Shown: positions 12,601-24,718 of the stretch, piece after piece | Layout of the letters: every line of letters begins with the position of its first letter | Numbering within the stretch: position 1 is the stretch's first letter | From: Paramarasmius palmivorus | Taxonomy: Eukaryota; Basidiomycota; Agaricomycetes; Agaricales; Marasmiaceae | Direction of reading: 5' to 3' | NCBI GenBank assembly: GCA_037176845.1 | Contig: JAYKXP010000190.1 | Location: forward strand, 16,891-80,890 | DNA length: 64,000 nt | The notes under the pieces: model-generated | The model's input: only the letters and a program-made list of their open reading frames with translations | What the model was told of the DNA's origin: nothing | The model's database searches: none | Translations under genes and position numbers: made by a program

Positions 12601-12700
12601 CTCGAAGGAGTTCTATGTTGGACCGGGATCATTAGTGAACAAGGATGTCAAGCGACTTATACGGGCGTATCGCACCCTCCCTATAATTCAACGACGTTAG
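9631..12700 (+). CDS. NACHT NTPase with four tandem post-NACHT modules
   Basis: A short first exon (9631-9733) and a long one (9789-12700), with a 55-nt phase-1 intron, give 1004 residues. The first exon carries the GGTFNAVEGNQIS motif. The NTPase follows: Walker A GTVGVGKS at residues 93-100 and Walker B LIVDGLDEC near 201-209, then sensor-like IFSRPEPH. The rest is a module found once after NACHT in related proteins: a SWPG start, a helix ending in (A/S)GQ..Y, a dipeptide-rich (E)LDLLY.. segment, and a closing HxSFSEFL..xER..EF. Here it occurs four times, near 299-450, 478-627, 652-801 and 818-979. No WD40, ankyrin or TPR repeats follow. NACHT proteins act as signal-sensing switches in fungal heterokaryon incompatibility and innate recognition; that role is inferred from the family. 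Confidence 0.9.
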
Positions 12701-13148
12701 TATTCAAAATGCTTTCATATGTGGACTTGGCCATTGACGAGGTTCTTGACATTATAGATGAACACATCGGTTTCGGATACATGTACATCGATGACTCGGA
12801 ACAGTCGAAGGATTGCTAGCTGTAGAATACATGTATATATCAATAGTAACCAGTAATTATGCAAAGTTGTTGAATATGAACTATGAATTGTGAATCAGGG
12901 TTTTCTGTGGACTTTGACATTCATTAACGTTCATTATTCAAGATTCAAGTCCAGGCAAGACGACTCGATATTCGGATGGACTTGGCCTTTCTTGGTATTA
13001 TGGATAAACAACATACATGTACATCAGGGACTCATCGAAGGATTGCTAGCCGTAGAATCTCGCTGTCACCAGAGCTATGAATCTGAATCAATGCTTTCTG
13101 TACGTTTTAAGATTCAATATTCAATATCCAAGTCCGCGCACCACTCTA
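12701..13148. other. spacer with a short internal repeat
   Basis: Two similar blocks (about 12775-12835 and 13015-13065) share AAGGATTGCTAGC and a TAGAATnCATGTA-like stretch, suggesting a small local duplication. No gene was seen. Confidence 0.35.
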
Positions 13149-14080
<932 letters not shown>

Positions 14081-14799
14081 GGACTCGGTTTGCGCGTGCT
14101 GACCGTATCGTATATGTGAGTGTCTCCAGTTCCGTCCGGGTATACGAGGGAAGACGATGAGGATGACGGATGGGTGGAGGTAAGCCGTTGTGAAAACGGT
14201 ATGGTGGAGGTGGAACTATGTGGAATAGACTTGGGCTGAAGAAGATGAATGAGGAAAGGCGGGATCCAACGGATTGGTTTGGGTGTCCATAGGCAGCATG
14301 TTGACGTTCTAGTATTCTGGTACTTGAGGTGAGAGTAAATTAACACTCCACAAGGTTCAAGAACGTACTGAAAGTATTTCGTTACTACCGTTGTCGGCGC
14401 CAGAGTATTCCGAAACCGCCTTAGGAGAAATAGTAAGAATATTTATTGACTTGAGGGTTTTCAACCACTCTGCGGTCTTGTACGTTCCGGTAGATGCGGT
14501 AGATGAGCACTGTGAAGACAAGGGTCAGATTGTAAAGACATATTGAGTGCCGGAGGGACATACCGATACCGAGAGTACCAACCCGGCCTCGTCATCCGCC
14601 TTGCGCCAGTGTCCCAATCCTGATTCCTCTGGGGGCCTGTTGCCAGGAATTAGAGTAAAATAATCCCCTAGACATGTAGATGTCTTGGTATTTGGATTAG
14701 ACAGTCTTTTGTAGGCCTGTCGCGGACATTGTAGTAACTCGATCTGTAAAAGACATTTAATCATCAAACCGAGTCTCTAAGGCTAAACGACCTAACGGT
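14081..14799. other. unresolved coding-like sequence on the minus strand
   Basis: Minus-strand frames at 14346-14077 (with LVYPDGTGDTHIYDTVST) and 14767-14525 (with PNTKTSTCLGDYFTLIPGN) look protein-like. They could not be joined into a gene with consistent splice phases, and no family was recognised. Confidence 0.25.
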
Positions 14800-15700
14800 T
14801 TGGTCCTTGACAGAGTTCTCAAGGCTGAACAAAGCATTTCTCGGATGAGGAACAGGCTGGTACCCTGAACAAAGCGGGAAGTGAGATCAACCCGGGGAAT
14901 ACATAGTCAATAGGCTAACCTGGGAGGAGCGACTGGGACCATTACTGGGCTTGTTGTCAGAAGCGTTGAAGGCGAAACTTGGTCGCCGCGGAAAAAGTAA
15001 GTAATGTGCCGATTTGTAACGATCGCCTAGCCGTTCTCAGCCTTTCACCACGACGCCCCGACGCCCCGACGCCCCGACGCCCCGACGTTCAGACTTCTAT
15101 GACCACACCTCTGTTACTGTTTTCTCCTACACATACAGCCTACGCAACCATTCAAGCACCTCTTCACCAGAGAAAGTCCCCGAGAGTTCAAGGATTCCGC
15201 AACGAAACGCCGCAAATGTAATCCCGAGTAGTAGTCTGCGTTGGACGATGGTTTAAGGGCTTTGTGGGGGTTGGTTGAGGGGTATTGGGTATGCGTAGTA
15301 CGTTCCCGCCAGGCTGTGTGGTATTAGTGAGTCGTCTCTAAACAAGTCTTTCGTCTAACCTCACCTTGTATTCCGACAGGGCTTGCACAGCTCTACTTGG
15401 CCTTCATCCACCCCCATCCGACGCGAAATCGTTCTTTGTGCGAAACACAAGGAATGGTCCATTTCCAGGCCAACTTTTACCCGGAACATCCATCATACAA
15501 ACCAGCAGAGCATCTACCAATGGCGACATCTCCCCGGACCTCTACCGCGACGGATAGCTGTTACCTTCTCGTCCCAACGATAAAGGAGAAAGAGAGCAAA
15601 GCCATGCTCGCTCTCTTCCTTTTCACAGTACTTTGCTCGTATTCCGTCGAAGACCGGAATAGGCAAAGCTCTGAACAGATGCCGTAGGTTCAATGGGACT
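14800..15700 (+). repeat. third, decayed partial copy of the inverted-repeat arm
   Basis: From about 14800 the sequence follows the left arm (5730-6560). Shared landmarks are the GGCTGGTACCCTnAACAAnGCGG block, CTAACCTGGGAGGAGCGA, a CTCTGTTnCTGTTTCTCCTAC block, GTGAGTCGTCTCTAAACA and the beginning of gene A (CTCGCTCTCTTCC.TTTCAC). The gene A frame is destroyed. It has the same orientation as the left arm and sits inside the spacer of the inverted duplication. Confidence 0.6.
15052..15087. repeat. 8-bp tandem repeat GACGCCCC, four and a half units
   Basis: Four perfect GACGCCCC units plus GACG lie inside the decayed arm copy. The equivalent position in the two main arms has no such expansion, so this is a local slippage product. 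Confidence 0.85.
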
Positions 15701-16082
15701 CAAGCCTTGGCATGCGGCCCGCTTTCTTTGTCAACTTTGTGGGTAGAGGTATGCTATCTCCAAGCATAGTCAGCTATTTCATCTCAAACAACCCAAAGAA
15801 CAAGTCGACCTCAACGCCACGCCGTCGCTGGCTTTGAAGTTTATTGGTACCCTTTACCCCCTGGCAAACACTCACCGGCACCTTCCGTACAAGCAGGGCA
15901 TTTCGTGGTGAAACAGCCAGCGACGACAGAAGGGGCACCGTAGATGTATCTCGGATTCCGAGCCATCCCTGTGCACAACTCGAATTGCGTACGGCTGTGT
16001 TCATGGGTAGAAACGACACCTCGCACACCCCCGCCGTCATATATAAAACCCCAAAAAACGACACCCAGAGACTCAACAAACC

Positions 16083-16985
16083 ATGAGCCTCCCAACACCT
16101 ACCCCCAACCAACCCTACTGCACCATCTCCGCTCTCCAAGCCGGATTCATGGAACTCAAACTCGACATGCTCCTAGACAACGCCGCCCCAGGGTCAACCC
16201 TCGACGCTCCCTCCCTCTCTTTCCTCATCCAACATCCTTCCAACGACAACAACACCAAGATGCTAGTCGATCTGGGTCTCCGCAAAGATTGGGAAAACTA
16301 CACCCCATTCGACGTTTCGATTTGTCAGAATTGGAACGTACGTGTTCCCCAAGACGTTGTTGAATCGTTACGCAACGGTGGATTGGAGCCTTCCCAGATC
16401 GACTATATCTGCTTGACGCATGTTCATTTTGATCATGTTTGTAATCCGAGGTTATTTCCTGAAAGCACGTTCCTAGTCGGAGCAAATGCGCAAAGGTTAT
16501 TCCAACCAGGATACCCAGCAGACCCCAACTCGTCGTTCGCGAGTGATCTGTTGCCGGTGGATAGGACAGTGTTTCTTGACCCGCATGCACAAGGCCAGGG
16601 GTGGGGGAAAGTAGGCCCGTTCGAGAGAACGTTGGATTTCTATGGAGATGGGAGTTTGTTCATCGTCGACGCGCCGGGTCATTTACCTGGACATATTAAT
16701 GTCCTTGTACGCACTTCCTCGGATGGAGATTGGATACTTCTCGCAGGGGATAGCGCACATCATTGGAATATTATTACGGGTGAATCGCATGTTGCTCATG
16801 GGGTGGCTGGGAGCCCGTTTCCGGGAGGGTGTGTGAATGCGGATAGGGAGGAGGCGGAGGTGCATTTGAGGTGTATTAGGAGGTTTTTGGAGGAGGAGAG
16901 GACGAAGGTGATCATTGGGCATGATGAACCTTGGTTTAGGGAGAATAAGGATACGGCGTTTTGGCCGGGGAAGATCGAAGCGTAG
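16083..16985 (+). CDS. intronless metallo-beta-lactamase-fold hydrolase
   Basis: A single 300-residue frame carries the metal-binding signature of the MBL fold: HVHFDH at residues 113-118, DAPGHLPGH with the ligand His near 204, Asp 223 in LLAGDSAHH, and His 280 in IIGHDEPWF. Lactonase-like members such as N-acyl-homoserine lactonases share this arrangement; the substrate here is not known. The residue after HxHxDH is Val-Cys rather than the common x-Gly. The DNA after position ~16800 switches to purine-rich, G-ending codons (AGG, GAG, GTG), unlike the C-ending codons of the first half. Broken relatives lie at 30788-30880, 31682-32095 and 36860-36965. No signal peptide is seen. Confidence 0.85.
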   Translation: MSLPTPTPNQPYCTISALQAGFMELKLDMLLDNAAPGSTLDAPSLSFLIQHPSNDNNTKMLVDLGLRKDWENYTPFDVSICQNWNVRVPQDVVESLRNGGLEPSQIDYICLTHVHFDHVCNPRLFPESTFLVGANAQRLFQPGYPADPNSSFASDLLPVDRTVFLDPHAQGQGWGKVGPFERTLDFYGDGSLFIVDAPGHLPGHINVLVRTSSDGDWILLAGDSAHHWNIITGESHVAHGVAGSPFPGGCVNADREEAEVHLRCIRRFLEEERTKVIIGHDEPWFRENKDTAFWPGKIEA

Positions 16986-17269
16986 GGTGCGGGGTGTTGT
17001 GTCGGCGAATTATAATTATACACGGTATCGTACATTGCATATAATATATATAGACCAGGCGTTAATCTATGAATCATTATAATAATCCCAGAAAAAGTAC
17101 ATTCACCACGCCCTGTGAAAGTACCAAGCACCGCTTCCGCCTAAAAACGACTCGGATACACCAATCTCCTTGTTCTCGTTCTTGCGTGAGCGTGACCAGC
17201 AAAGGCGAGTAAATCTTGAAGTAGCTGCGTACTACAGGCTTGAAGCTTGAAGTGTCCTTAAAAGTCGTT
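16986..17269. other. spacer between the hydrolase gene and the right arm
   Basis: This is an AT-rich 3' flank of the hydrolase gene. From about 17190 the sequence also matches 30280-30355, so the hydrolase and the arm edge were probably duplicated together at the 30 kb locus. Confidence 0.4.
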
Positions 17270-17292
17270 TTCAGAGCTATATATGATCAAGT

Positions 17293-17586
17293 TCAGTCAA
17301 GGGGTAATTGATAGCGAGGACAAGGGGTACATACCAGCGATGAGACTGAGCGCCAACGTATGAGTGCGCAGTCGAAAATGGGGGTATACGATGACAGGGC
17401 GTCTAGGAGGAACGAGCAAAACAAGGGGAACCAATCGTGTGATCTTGAGGCAAGAGCTTTTGAGATTCCAGGACGGCGGTGATTGCTAGCGAATCCAGCG
17501 AACGTTTCTTGATAGGTAAATGCGGCGCATTCGAGTGAGCTTGAAGGACGAGTTGGTGGGCATGACGGTGGTAGCAGAATAAGCAT
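17293..17586 (-). pseudogene. decayed membrane-gene copy, right arm
   Basis: This is the right-arm partner of the broken copy at 7930-8166. It starts with a similar LILLPPSCPP frame that does not extend into the membrane spans of gene B. Confidence 0.4.
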
Positions 17587-17646
17587 CGTAGCCTAAGGCC
17601 TATTCAGCGAGCCACAAACAGCAAAACACCCAAGACGACGTACCCA

Positions 17647-18269
17647 TCACCCAATATCTCTGATAACATAACCAAGCACTACAACAATAAGAAACGTCCC
17701 GCCGAATTTCAGTCTACGTGCTTGAAGCCATGGGTAATCAAAGAAGAATAAGTGATGGAGTGTGGCTAGGTAAACGAGGGTTCTGAGAATGAATCTTAAT
17801 GTGTTTTCCAGAGTTGAGAAAGTTGATGTTGGTTCGATTACGATTGATGGAGGTGCGTTCATCGCTGGCGGTGCGGTTGAAGAGTCAAGCTTAAGGCCTA
17901 TCGCGAGGAACGGAGCTAGAGCTACACACCGAAAATAAGACTCAGCGATATCATATGGATATGTGTCCAAATAATGAGCGCGTTGGATAGAGGATAGAGG
18001 AAGACAATATGTAGAGCGATTTCGAATAGAATCGACGAGCAGATGAATGGTAGCTTGGTGTGGAATTTCCAACATAGTTGAGGGTCTTGGTCTTGGTTGG
18101 CTTGTACGACGACGAGAGCAACTTGAAGAATGGCGGTAATTGGGAGAATTGACCGGAAAGTGAAGATGACCATTGTTGCTGGGTAGGGTGGATTGAGCGA
18201 TTTGAGGTGTTGTAGCGTAGTATCAGGCATGTCGGTGGTGGTGGTTTGAGCTGAGAATGGGCGCGTCAA
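17647..18269 (-). CDS. multi-pass membrane protein B, right-arm copy
   Basis: Exons 18269-17930 and 17864-17647 join at phase 1 and give 185 residues. Compared with the left copy, the loop NQDQDQDPQ is shortened to NQDQDPQ. The region before the third membrane span is also altered, and a few residues are inserted before ILRTLVYLATL. The four hydrophobic stretches and the C-terminal GYVIRDIG are kept. Divergence with an intact frame and intact splice sites suggests that both copies are, or recently were, functional. Confidence 0.7.
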
Positions 18270-18389
18270 CGCTCGACCATCGTTCTGATTTCAATGTCGT
18301 ATATTCAAACAGATACCAAGGTAATAATACAACACGTTCATTCTACGTTCGAAAGCTAAAAACCGATTCCAAATGCGCCAGATACAGTA

Positions 18390-19083
18390 TCACACCAAAC
18401 GACTAGAACAAACTTGTTTAGCAACATGTACAGGTAGATGACCCAGATCTTCTTCCAACACGCTTGGGGTCGCTTCACCTCCAATCTCATTGCTCATCCA
18501 TCGCCCCCTGAAAAGATCGTTGACCTCCTCCATGAACCTCGCCAAGGCTAGCAAGACCCCCGCCAAGGCGAGCAAGACAGTTGAAATTAGGCTGCCTATC
18601 GGGGTGATCCCAAAATCAAAGCCGTGTTCTCCATTACACACCAAATACAATGAAGGGAATATGAGATGCAACAAGACGAGAGTAGACAGCGCGACGATTG
18701 CGAATGTCGGTGTCGTGGATACCCATTTGAGTGCTGATAACAAGTTGGAACGTGAAAAACACGATAGACACAGTAGACTAAGACTCACCAACAATGATGC
18801 TCACACAGACAAAATGAATTTCCATCCCAATTGCGAATCGTATCTTTGAAGGTGGATAGTGGACAAGCAAGAACAGTGCGCAGCCGAGAAGGACGAGAGT
18901 AGATATTAGGGGTACCCAGACTAACTGCAATGGGACTGCAGGGCCAGTGAGGAAAATGACGCCTTCGGAGAATACGAGCAGGTATTGGAAAACCGCAGTG
19001 AAAGGGAAGAGAGCGATCATGAGTTGGTTGAACCAACCTGGTTGCTGTGATAGAATCGAGTTTTGCTGGAGTTTCCCTGACAT
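18390..19083 (-). CDS. multi-pass membrane protein A, right-arm copy
   Basis: Exons 19083-18789 and 18733-18390 (phase-1 intron) encode 212 residues. The first exon is the same length as in the left copy. The second lacks four residues at its start, where the left copy has YLFEF and this one goes from KWV to STTPTF. The hydrophobic stretches are conserved. Substitutions are spread evenly and include several conservative ones. Confidence 0.7.
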
Positions 19084-19763
19084 GGTGGGAGTAGGAAGAG
19101 TAGACTATGTAAAAGGAGTCTGTCGTGCTCCTGTCGCAGTAACATTTCGATCACAGCTTCATTTCTGAATCTCTATGGCGTTTGTCGTCCATCTATTGTA
19201 TCGGTAGCGGAGTCAATCACTGGCCGGTGTGCGTTCATACGATGGCTATGCGTACGAGTGTTCTGAAAGTGAAACCATTCCGATGTTTTCTTCTTCATAC
19301 TTGAAGCTTGAGATTCGTGTTTCGCAAAAATGAGTGGGAGGGGTATCGTTTCGAAAGCTAGAAAATGCTGATACAAGATGAGATTGGGCGAAAGACATGT
19401 TTAGAGACGACTCACTACCGACACCCCTCAACCAACCCCACTCCCAAAACCCTCGACGCGTTGAATCCTTGAGCACTCTAGGTCCTTTTGAAGAGTTGAG
19501 AAACAGTAGCAGAGAAGTCTGAACGTCAGGGCGTCGTGGTGAAAGGCTGAGAACAGTACATGACAAATCGTTACAGTACTTTTCCGCGACGACCAACATG
19601 AAGTTACAAAAGGGCCTACAACACCAGATAGCAGTCCCAGTCGCTCCTCCAAGGTTAGCCTATTGACTATTCCCTACATTGACATTGGCATTGATCACGC
19701 TTTCCGCCTCAGTGTTCAGATTCCTCATCAAAAGAATACTTCGTTCAGCCTCTCGCTACACCG

Positions 19764-20390
19764 TTAAGGACCAAACCTCAACATTTTCGAGTTTGAGCAC
19801 AATGAGCCCTCCAACGAGGGCCCAAGGGAAGGTACTTGGGTGCCCGTAAATCCGGGTCTACTATACTCGACACCGGCCACTCTGCACGATGATGGGCGCT
19901 GCGCAGAACGTGAACGACTATCTTCAAAACTCTGCTGCAGCGAGTGCGAGCTTGACTTGGGGACTTGAATTGGTTGAGATGTATCCAATGCTATCTGAGA
20001 CCATGAGGTCCAAGAATCAGGTAAAATCTGACGTCCATCAACATTCACCCTCAGAACAGCTTTTGGGTTGTGGCGCAGCTCACTGTCAGAGTCAAACTGA
20101 CTCTCAGAGAGCTGTATCCCACGTCCCCTTCTTTCCTTCTTACTACCACTACCGCTGCCGCCATCATCTCCTCCTCCGCCGTCGTCTAATCTATATCTTT
20201 TATCCACGCTGAAGGACATACGATACATGTTCTGAATCGAAGATACACCGAGAACTTGGTACTTGCGTCCCATTACTGTTTTGCTCAGAGTTCTAACGAC
20301 AACGCAACTTTCAGGCTGCCTTTGACTCGCAAGAACGTATGGTGAGTCTAGGGGGATTGTTATCACCCTAACATAGTGTAGTGGTGTCAT
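19764..20390 (-). CDS. 208-codon frame with a Gly/Asp-rich stretch, right arm only
   Basis: The frame starts MTPLHYVRVITIPLDS, contains a DDGGGGDDGGSGSGSKKER stretch, and then a segment that looks like folded protein (ALRVNVDGRQILPDSW is approximated by AVLRVNVDGRQ and WSQIALDTSQP). The left-arm counterpart is broken. No family was recognised. The first 40 residues may be intronic or untranslated, as no splice model was tested. Coding status is uncertain. Confidence 0.35.
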   Translation of the reverse strand: MTPLHYVRVITIPLDSPYVLASQRQPESCVVVRTLSKTVMGRKYQVLGVSSIQNMYRMSFSVDKRYRLDDGGGGDDGGSGSGSKKERRGRGIQLSESQFDSDSELRHNPKAVLRVNVDGRQILPDSWTSWSQIALDTSQPIQVPKSSSHSLQQSFEDSRSRSAQRPSSCRVAGVEYSRPGFTGTQVPSLGPSLEGSLCSNSKMLRFGP

Positions 20391-20589
20391 CGCAGAGAAG
20401 ACTCGTTATCATAGAGAGTGAGAATAGAGAGTCTGGGGGCACTGTTGTTGATTGCGACATGCGATTCCACGACGGGCGAACGCTCAAGTAGGCCAAACAC
20501 GATGTATGATATGTTGTTGAATTGAATATATTTCATTTTTACGCTACTACATGTACAAGAAAGATATCCCATCCCCAGCAATGTCAGAA

Positions 20590-20830
20590 TCTATCAAGTA
20601 GCGTCCGACGTTATCCAGGCATCAACACTATCCAATGTCATCCGATAAATGGATAGGGCATCGGATGGCGTCGGATAACCCCCATTCAAGAACGTCCGAC
20701 ATAATATGCCATCCGCGTCGGATAGTGTCCCATTCAAGGACGTTATCCAAGGACCAACGCCATCCAATGTCACCCGACAAGTGGACAGTGCGTCGAATAG
20801 CGTTAGATAAAACCCCATGGGGTCGATCAG
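20590..20830. repeat. minisatellite, right-arm version (three or more units)
   Basis: Imperfect units of about 70-80 bp each contain a CCGACGTTATCCA-like block and a CCAATGTCATCCGATAA-like block. The left arm has about two units at 4795-4960. Confidence 0.65.
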
Positions 20831-21264
20831 ACCTGGGGCACCTGAACGCGACAGACGACAACCACGACGACGAGAAATGTGGAGGCGGCGTGATGGGAAT
20901 CACGTTGACCTCACACGAGATAGAGAGAGAGAGAGAAGAATCTCAGAGTCCCTCGAGAGAACCGGTGTGACTACGGTTGGTTCAAGGGAGACTGGGGGCA
21001 TAGGAAGAGTATGGGCGAGTGGTTTTATACGAAAAGACCTGTGTCTGTAGATATAAAAGGAGATAGGTATCATGCTGTATCGCCTGCTTCTGATATTCCT
21101 TGGCATCTGCAGGGCGATGATGGTGTTCCAAAATGGGACCAGTAGCCTGCTTTCGGATTTCGACCTTTCGGCTTGCGCTTGCATTCGATGTTCCTGGTTA
21201 ACTTAAATTGTACCGCTAATGTTCCAAATCCCTCATCGAATCTTCCCCCGTCCCAAGCCACTGA

Positions 21265-21944
21265 ATGTTCAACTCTGGAAAACACTTCCAGGTTCATGGT
21301 CATGCTATCCATCATGTCAATGGTATCTCGATAAACATCAACCTGAACAACACACCTCGGACAACCGTTCGGTGTGTTCATGACCCCCAGACCGGTGTGT
21401 TTTCCTTGCGGACACCTAGACCATGACCCGTCAATTGATCATTTTGAAGATGATGAAGGCCTCAGTGGCGATACGGATAGCGACGACCAAGCTGAAGATC
21501 TGCGTTGGCATACTAATAGTGACTCATCTACAGGGTACGTTGCGGTACCACGATTCACCATTCGATACTGACCAACCCCCTCAGCAATATATCCACGTCC
21601 GCATACACGTCCAATGCGCGTCCAAAACATCGATATCGTACGTGCTTGATTGTCGTCCCCTGACATCTCGTTAATCATCAGCGTTAGTAGACGCTGGGCA
21701 TACGCATAGAGTGGCTCACCGTCATCGTCATAATACCAAAACCAAAATCAAAACCAAACGTTCCATCTATCCAAAGAACCCTCACTCCCACTTCCACTCG
21801 AACTTGAAGATCCCAGGACCACAACCACCAGTACCACCACCAAGACACTCTGCGGACCCGATACTTGCTGCTATCCTGCGCGATTTACAAACGGGAAGGC
21901 TGACTGGAGATGTTATTGGCCGTATTCATGGCGTTGGTTTATAG
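21265..21944 (+). CDS. J protein, right-arm copy
   Basis: Exons 21265-21394, 21450-21534, 21585-21637 and 21691-21944 give 173 residues with the same phases as the left-arm copy. The first exon reads MFNSGKHFQVHGHAIHHVNG. The acidic exon reads DDEGLSGDTDSDDQAED. The last exon ends in ILAAILRDLQTGRLTGDVIG. The third intron (53 nt, GTACGT..TAG) removes an in-frame TGA that would otherwise stop the protein at codon 98. The C-terminal block is preserved in sequence on both sides of the duplication, which supports splicing at this site. Confidence 0.6.
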
Positions 21945-22489
21945 TGCGCCTGTTCCTCTGTCGAGTATTGGGCGATAGCACTGACGTTGAGTAAGTAGAG
22001 TCGGACGATCATTTGGGTTTTCCTCGGATACCTGTTAAACTGATACAAACTAGTTAGCATATCATTAATTTGTATATTATTCGTAGCCACGTACCTCTGG
22101 ACGATCGTGTATAAGCATATTATACCCAATTCATACCACATCGCGTTGTACGCGTGCCCCGAGTCCAGTCAGTGGTCTCCATCCAGGACTGGTCGATGAA
22201 AAACGGGCTTCGAAACCACCAAAACCAAACGTGACGTGTGCTGACTGTGTACCAAGAACTGTCGAGTCCTAGGTTGCAAAACTGTGACTGTCCAAATCGA
22301 ACATTAGAATGTCACCGATAAAACCATTGGCTTGAGCAAACGTACCATGCTACCCGCGAAACCAAAATCTGAATCCCTCATTCTCCGCCGAGATGCGTAG
22401 TATGCGTCACTGCCCTCTTAAGAGAGCTGTTAATCTGTTCTATCGTTTTGGTTAAAATTCGAAAAGCCGAATTCAAAGTAAAAGCGTAC

Positions 22490-22640
22490 ATACTATGTCG
22501 AGCGGGTAAGAGTTTTCAGTGCTGGTTTGATTCATTTCTTCAGCATATGCGAGCTGCTTGCAAGATGAGGCTTGAAGCTTGAGGGATAGTGCCAGGGTTT
22601 ATATCTAGCAACAGGCGGGATGGAAAGCCTCAAGGCAAGT
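22490..22640. repeat. dispersed repeat, copy 1
   Basis: The block GAGCGGGTAAGAG .. GCTGGTTTGATT .. GCGAGCTGCTTGCAAGATGAGG .. GGGTTTATATCTAGCAAC has relatives at 30050-30245, 31440-31600 and 40735-40925. It always has the same internal order, ending in a purine-rich GGnnGGAnGAGAG tract in the other copies. It may be the 5' flank of a duplicated gene rather than a transposon. Confidence 0.55.
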
Positions 22641-23230
22641 TGATTCTAAGTCCCACGCCCTCCAAGCCTATGCCGTGATGCCGGGGGTCAAATTTCAAAA
22701 TTTCAAGTCCCGAAAGAAGATGCATAGACGTCAAGGAGCGCGGGCCCTCAAATTTGCCTCACAACAACATATCGTCGCCAATAGATGCGTCTACATAGCA
22801 ATGGTCGTCCCTGAATTCAAGACAGGACGAATGATTACAGCGCTTGTAGAGTTTTCAAATTCCTCTACCATCTCCGGAAAGGAAAGCGTCATTGACCCCG
22901 AAACACCGTGCACCATCCCAACTGGCAACCACCTGCGACGACCATCGACATCGCCTTTCTGCAGCTCACCGAGCCCCGCAAAAGCCAGAATCCTTTCAAG
23001 TCGCACAAGACTAAAACTAATATGTCTTGGATGGTTCAAATATGAAGCATAGCGGGAGGCGCACAAGTGTTGCGATCCCGACTGCCGGGGCGGGTTGTTT
23101 TGTTCGCAATGGGGCAAAAGCTGATAACTATTCTGTACTGCCACGCGTGTGAAACGGCATACACATCCAAGTGAGTCTCTCACAGCACATATAATCCTAA
23201 CTTGATTGCAAGCCTCCATCGAGGCGCGTC
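22641..23230. other. intergenic stretch, no confident gene
   Basis: Opposite-strand frames of 125 and 142 codons overlap here, but neither has a recognisable motif or splice context. Confidence 0.4.
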
Positions 23231-24718
23231 ATGCAATGGGCCCAGCATCAGTTCCGTACCATCTTTCATCGTTTTCTCTCTGCATGGGTCCAGCATTTCC
23301 TCGAATCAATAAGCGCGGGCAATGTTCTTCGGCATCTCCTCTTTTCTAGCCCACTTTTTGTTTTGCTGTTGGTTTATCGAATGAAAAAGAAAGCTTCAAA
23401 ATGGTACGATGGTATCCTTGTTTTGATCTCGCTCGAACTGACAATCAGAAAGCTTGCATAGACCAACTCGCCCGCTCATCATCAATGGCGGAAATTTCAC
23501 AGTTGGACGTTCCATATCTATCTCAGACGAAGACCCGTCGAGTATATGTGAATGTGAACCCTCACCTCCACCTTTTGTGACTTACGTCAAGCACATGCTT
23601 CCAATCCATTCTGGGTACCCTTTATGGCGCCCGGGTGTTACTGATGACCTTCCGGAATCCTATCGAAAAGTGGGGGTTTCGATAGGCGACGTCGTGGCAC
23701 ACGATGGGCAGGGCGGAGTCGAATACTTCTTCAATGTCCTATACAGCTCACAAGATGCTCGAAACCTTGGGCGAGTTCCCGAAGATTTTGAACCGCTTGT
23801 CCTTCCATGGGACATTACGACAGCCTTGTATCAACACAGCCCAGGATCTGTCATTACCAACGCCGCCAGCAAAATCACTTTCCGAAAAATGATCAATTGT
23901 AGATCATACAACCATCCACATATAGGTGTGTAACGTGTTTTCCAGACCGACAAGCATGAACTTACCTATCGCCCATCCAACTCGCAGGCGTTCCCCCAGA
24001 AGTCGGTTGCGGGTTTTTCTTGGCCTCTGACGCGACTGAAGGTGCAGTTTTGGTTGTTCCTGAAGGGAGTCGGCGAGAAGACCATCGAAACGAAGATGCT
24101 TTCGAAGACTATGCGAAGAAGAACGCAATGTGCTGGTTTCGGTACATCAATAGTGTTCGAGGACGGCGCCTGAGTGGAAATGCCTTGATTCTAGTCACTG
24201 GAGTCGATAAAACAAGCAATTGGGCGATGGCCTCATTCAGTGGTGTAGAAACTGGGTCCGTGACAATGGAGATGGTGCCTAGCCCACCAGGAGCACAGAC
24301 TAAATATCAATTTCAGCAATTCGCTCTGGCCAACGCTCATACCGGCCCCATTGGTGCAGAGTGTTCAAGTAATCAGCCTAACCAATGCACATTTCTACGT
24401 GGCATTCGTGCTGTCGCTAAACGGGATCGATGGGCGCTGAGAATCTATGTGAACATTGGGAGTGTGCAGGAGGCGCCATTTGATGAAACGATGGCAGGCA
24501 GCAGTTTTTTCCCCCATGGTCCCCGTGCCCCCAACAGTCAATCAAAATTGTCCTCGTCGTCACCCTCATCGATGATACTATCCTCTTCCTTCTCAGCCTC
24601 GCTCGATCTGGCTATTACTACCGAGCGAACTCTCCCATGCGATTTAGTAAATCTTTTACACCTGCTGGCATCTTCTGCACTGAAAACCGTACACTCTAGG
24701 TATACGATCCATGTATGA
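23231..24718 (+). CDS. conserved agaricomycete protein of unknown function with N-terminal membrane segment
   Basis: Three exons, 23231-23411, 23449-23925 and 23988-24718, join at phase 1 twice and give 462 residues. The first exon has a hydrophobic stretch (HLLFSSPLFVLLLVY) followed by MKKKASKWYD. The second begins with LIINGGNFTVGRSISIS, a weaker version of the GG..F motif seen on the NACHT proteins. It continues with GYPLWRPGVTDDLPESYRK and FFNVL, a pattern I associate with a widespread agaricomycete family without assigned function. The third exon has VLVVPEGSRREDHRNED and LILVTGVDKTSNWAMASF. The first intron is only 37 nt. A later start at the internal Met is possible and would remove the membrane segment. 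Confidence 0.65.

Larger units (their letters stand above)
17270..22580 (-). repeat. right arm of the large inverted duplication
   Basis: This is the reverse-complement counterpart of 3090-8170. Genes B and A read on the minus strand and J on the plus strand, the mirror of the left arm. The arm is about 0.2 kb longer, partly from extra minisatellite units at 20590-20830 and a longer Gly-coding frame at 19764-20390. At its outer end it carries a dispersed repeat found again near 30050, 31440 and 40735. Confidence 0.85.

Noticed and set aside
15052..15087. CRISPR-like or functional tandem array
   Set aside because: The 8-bp units have no spacers and occur inside a decayed duplicate in a eukaryotic genome. 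Simple slippage explains them.
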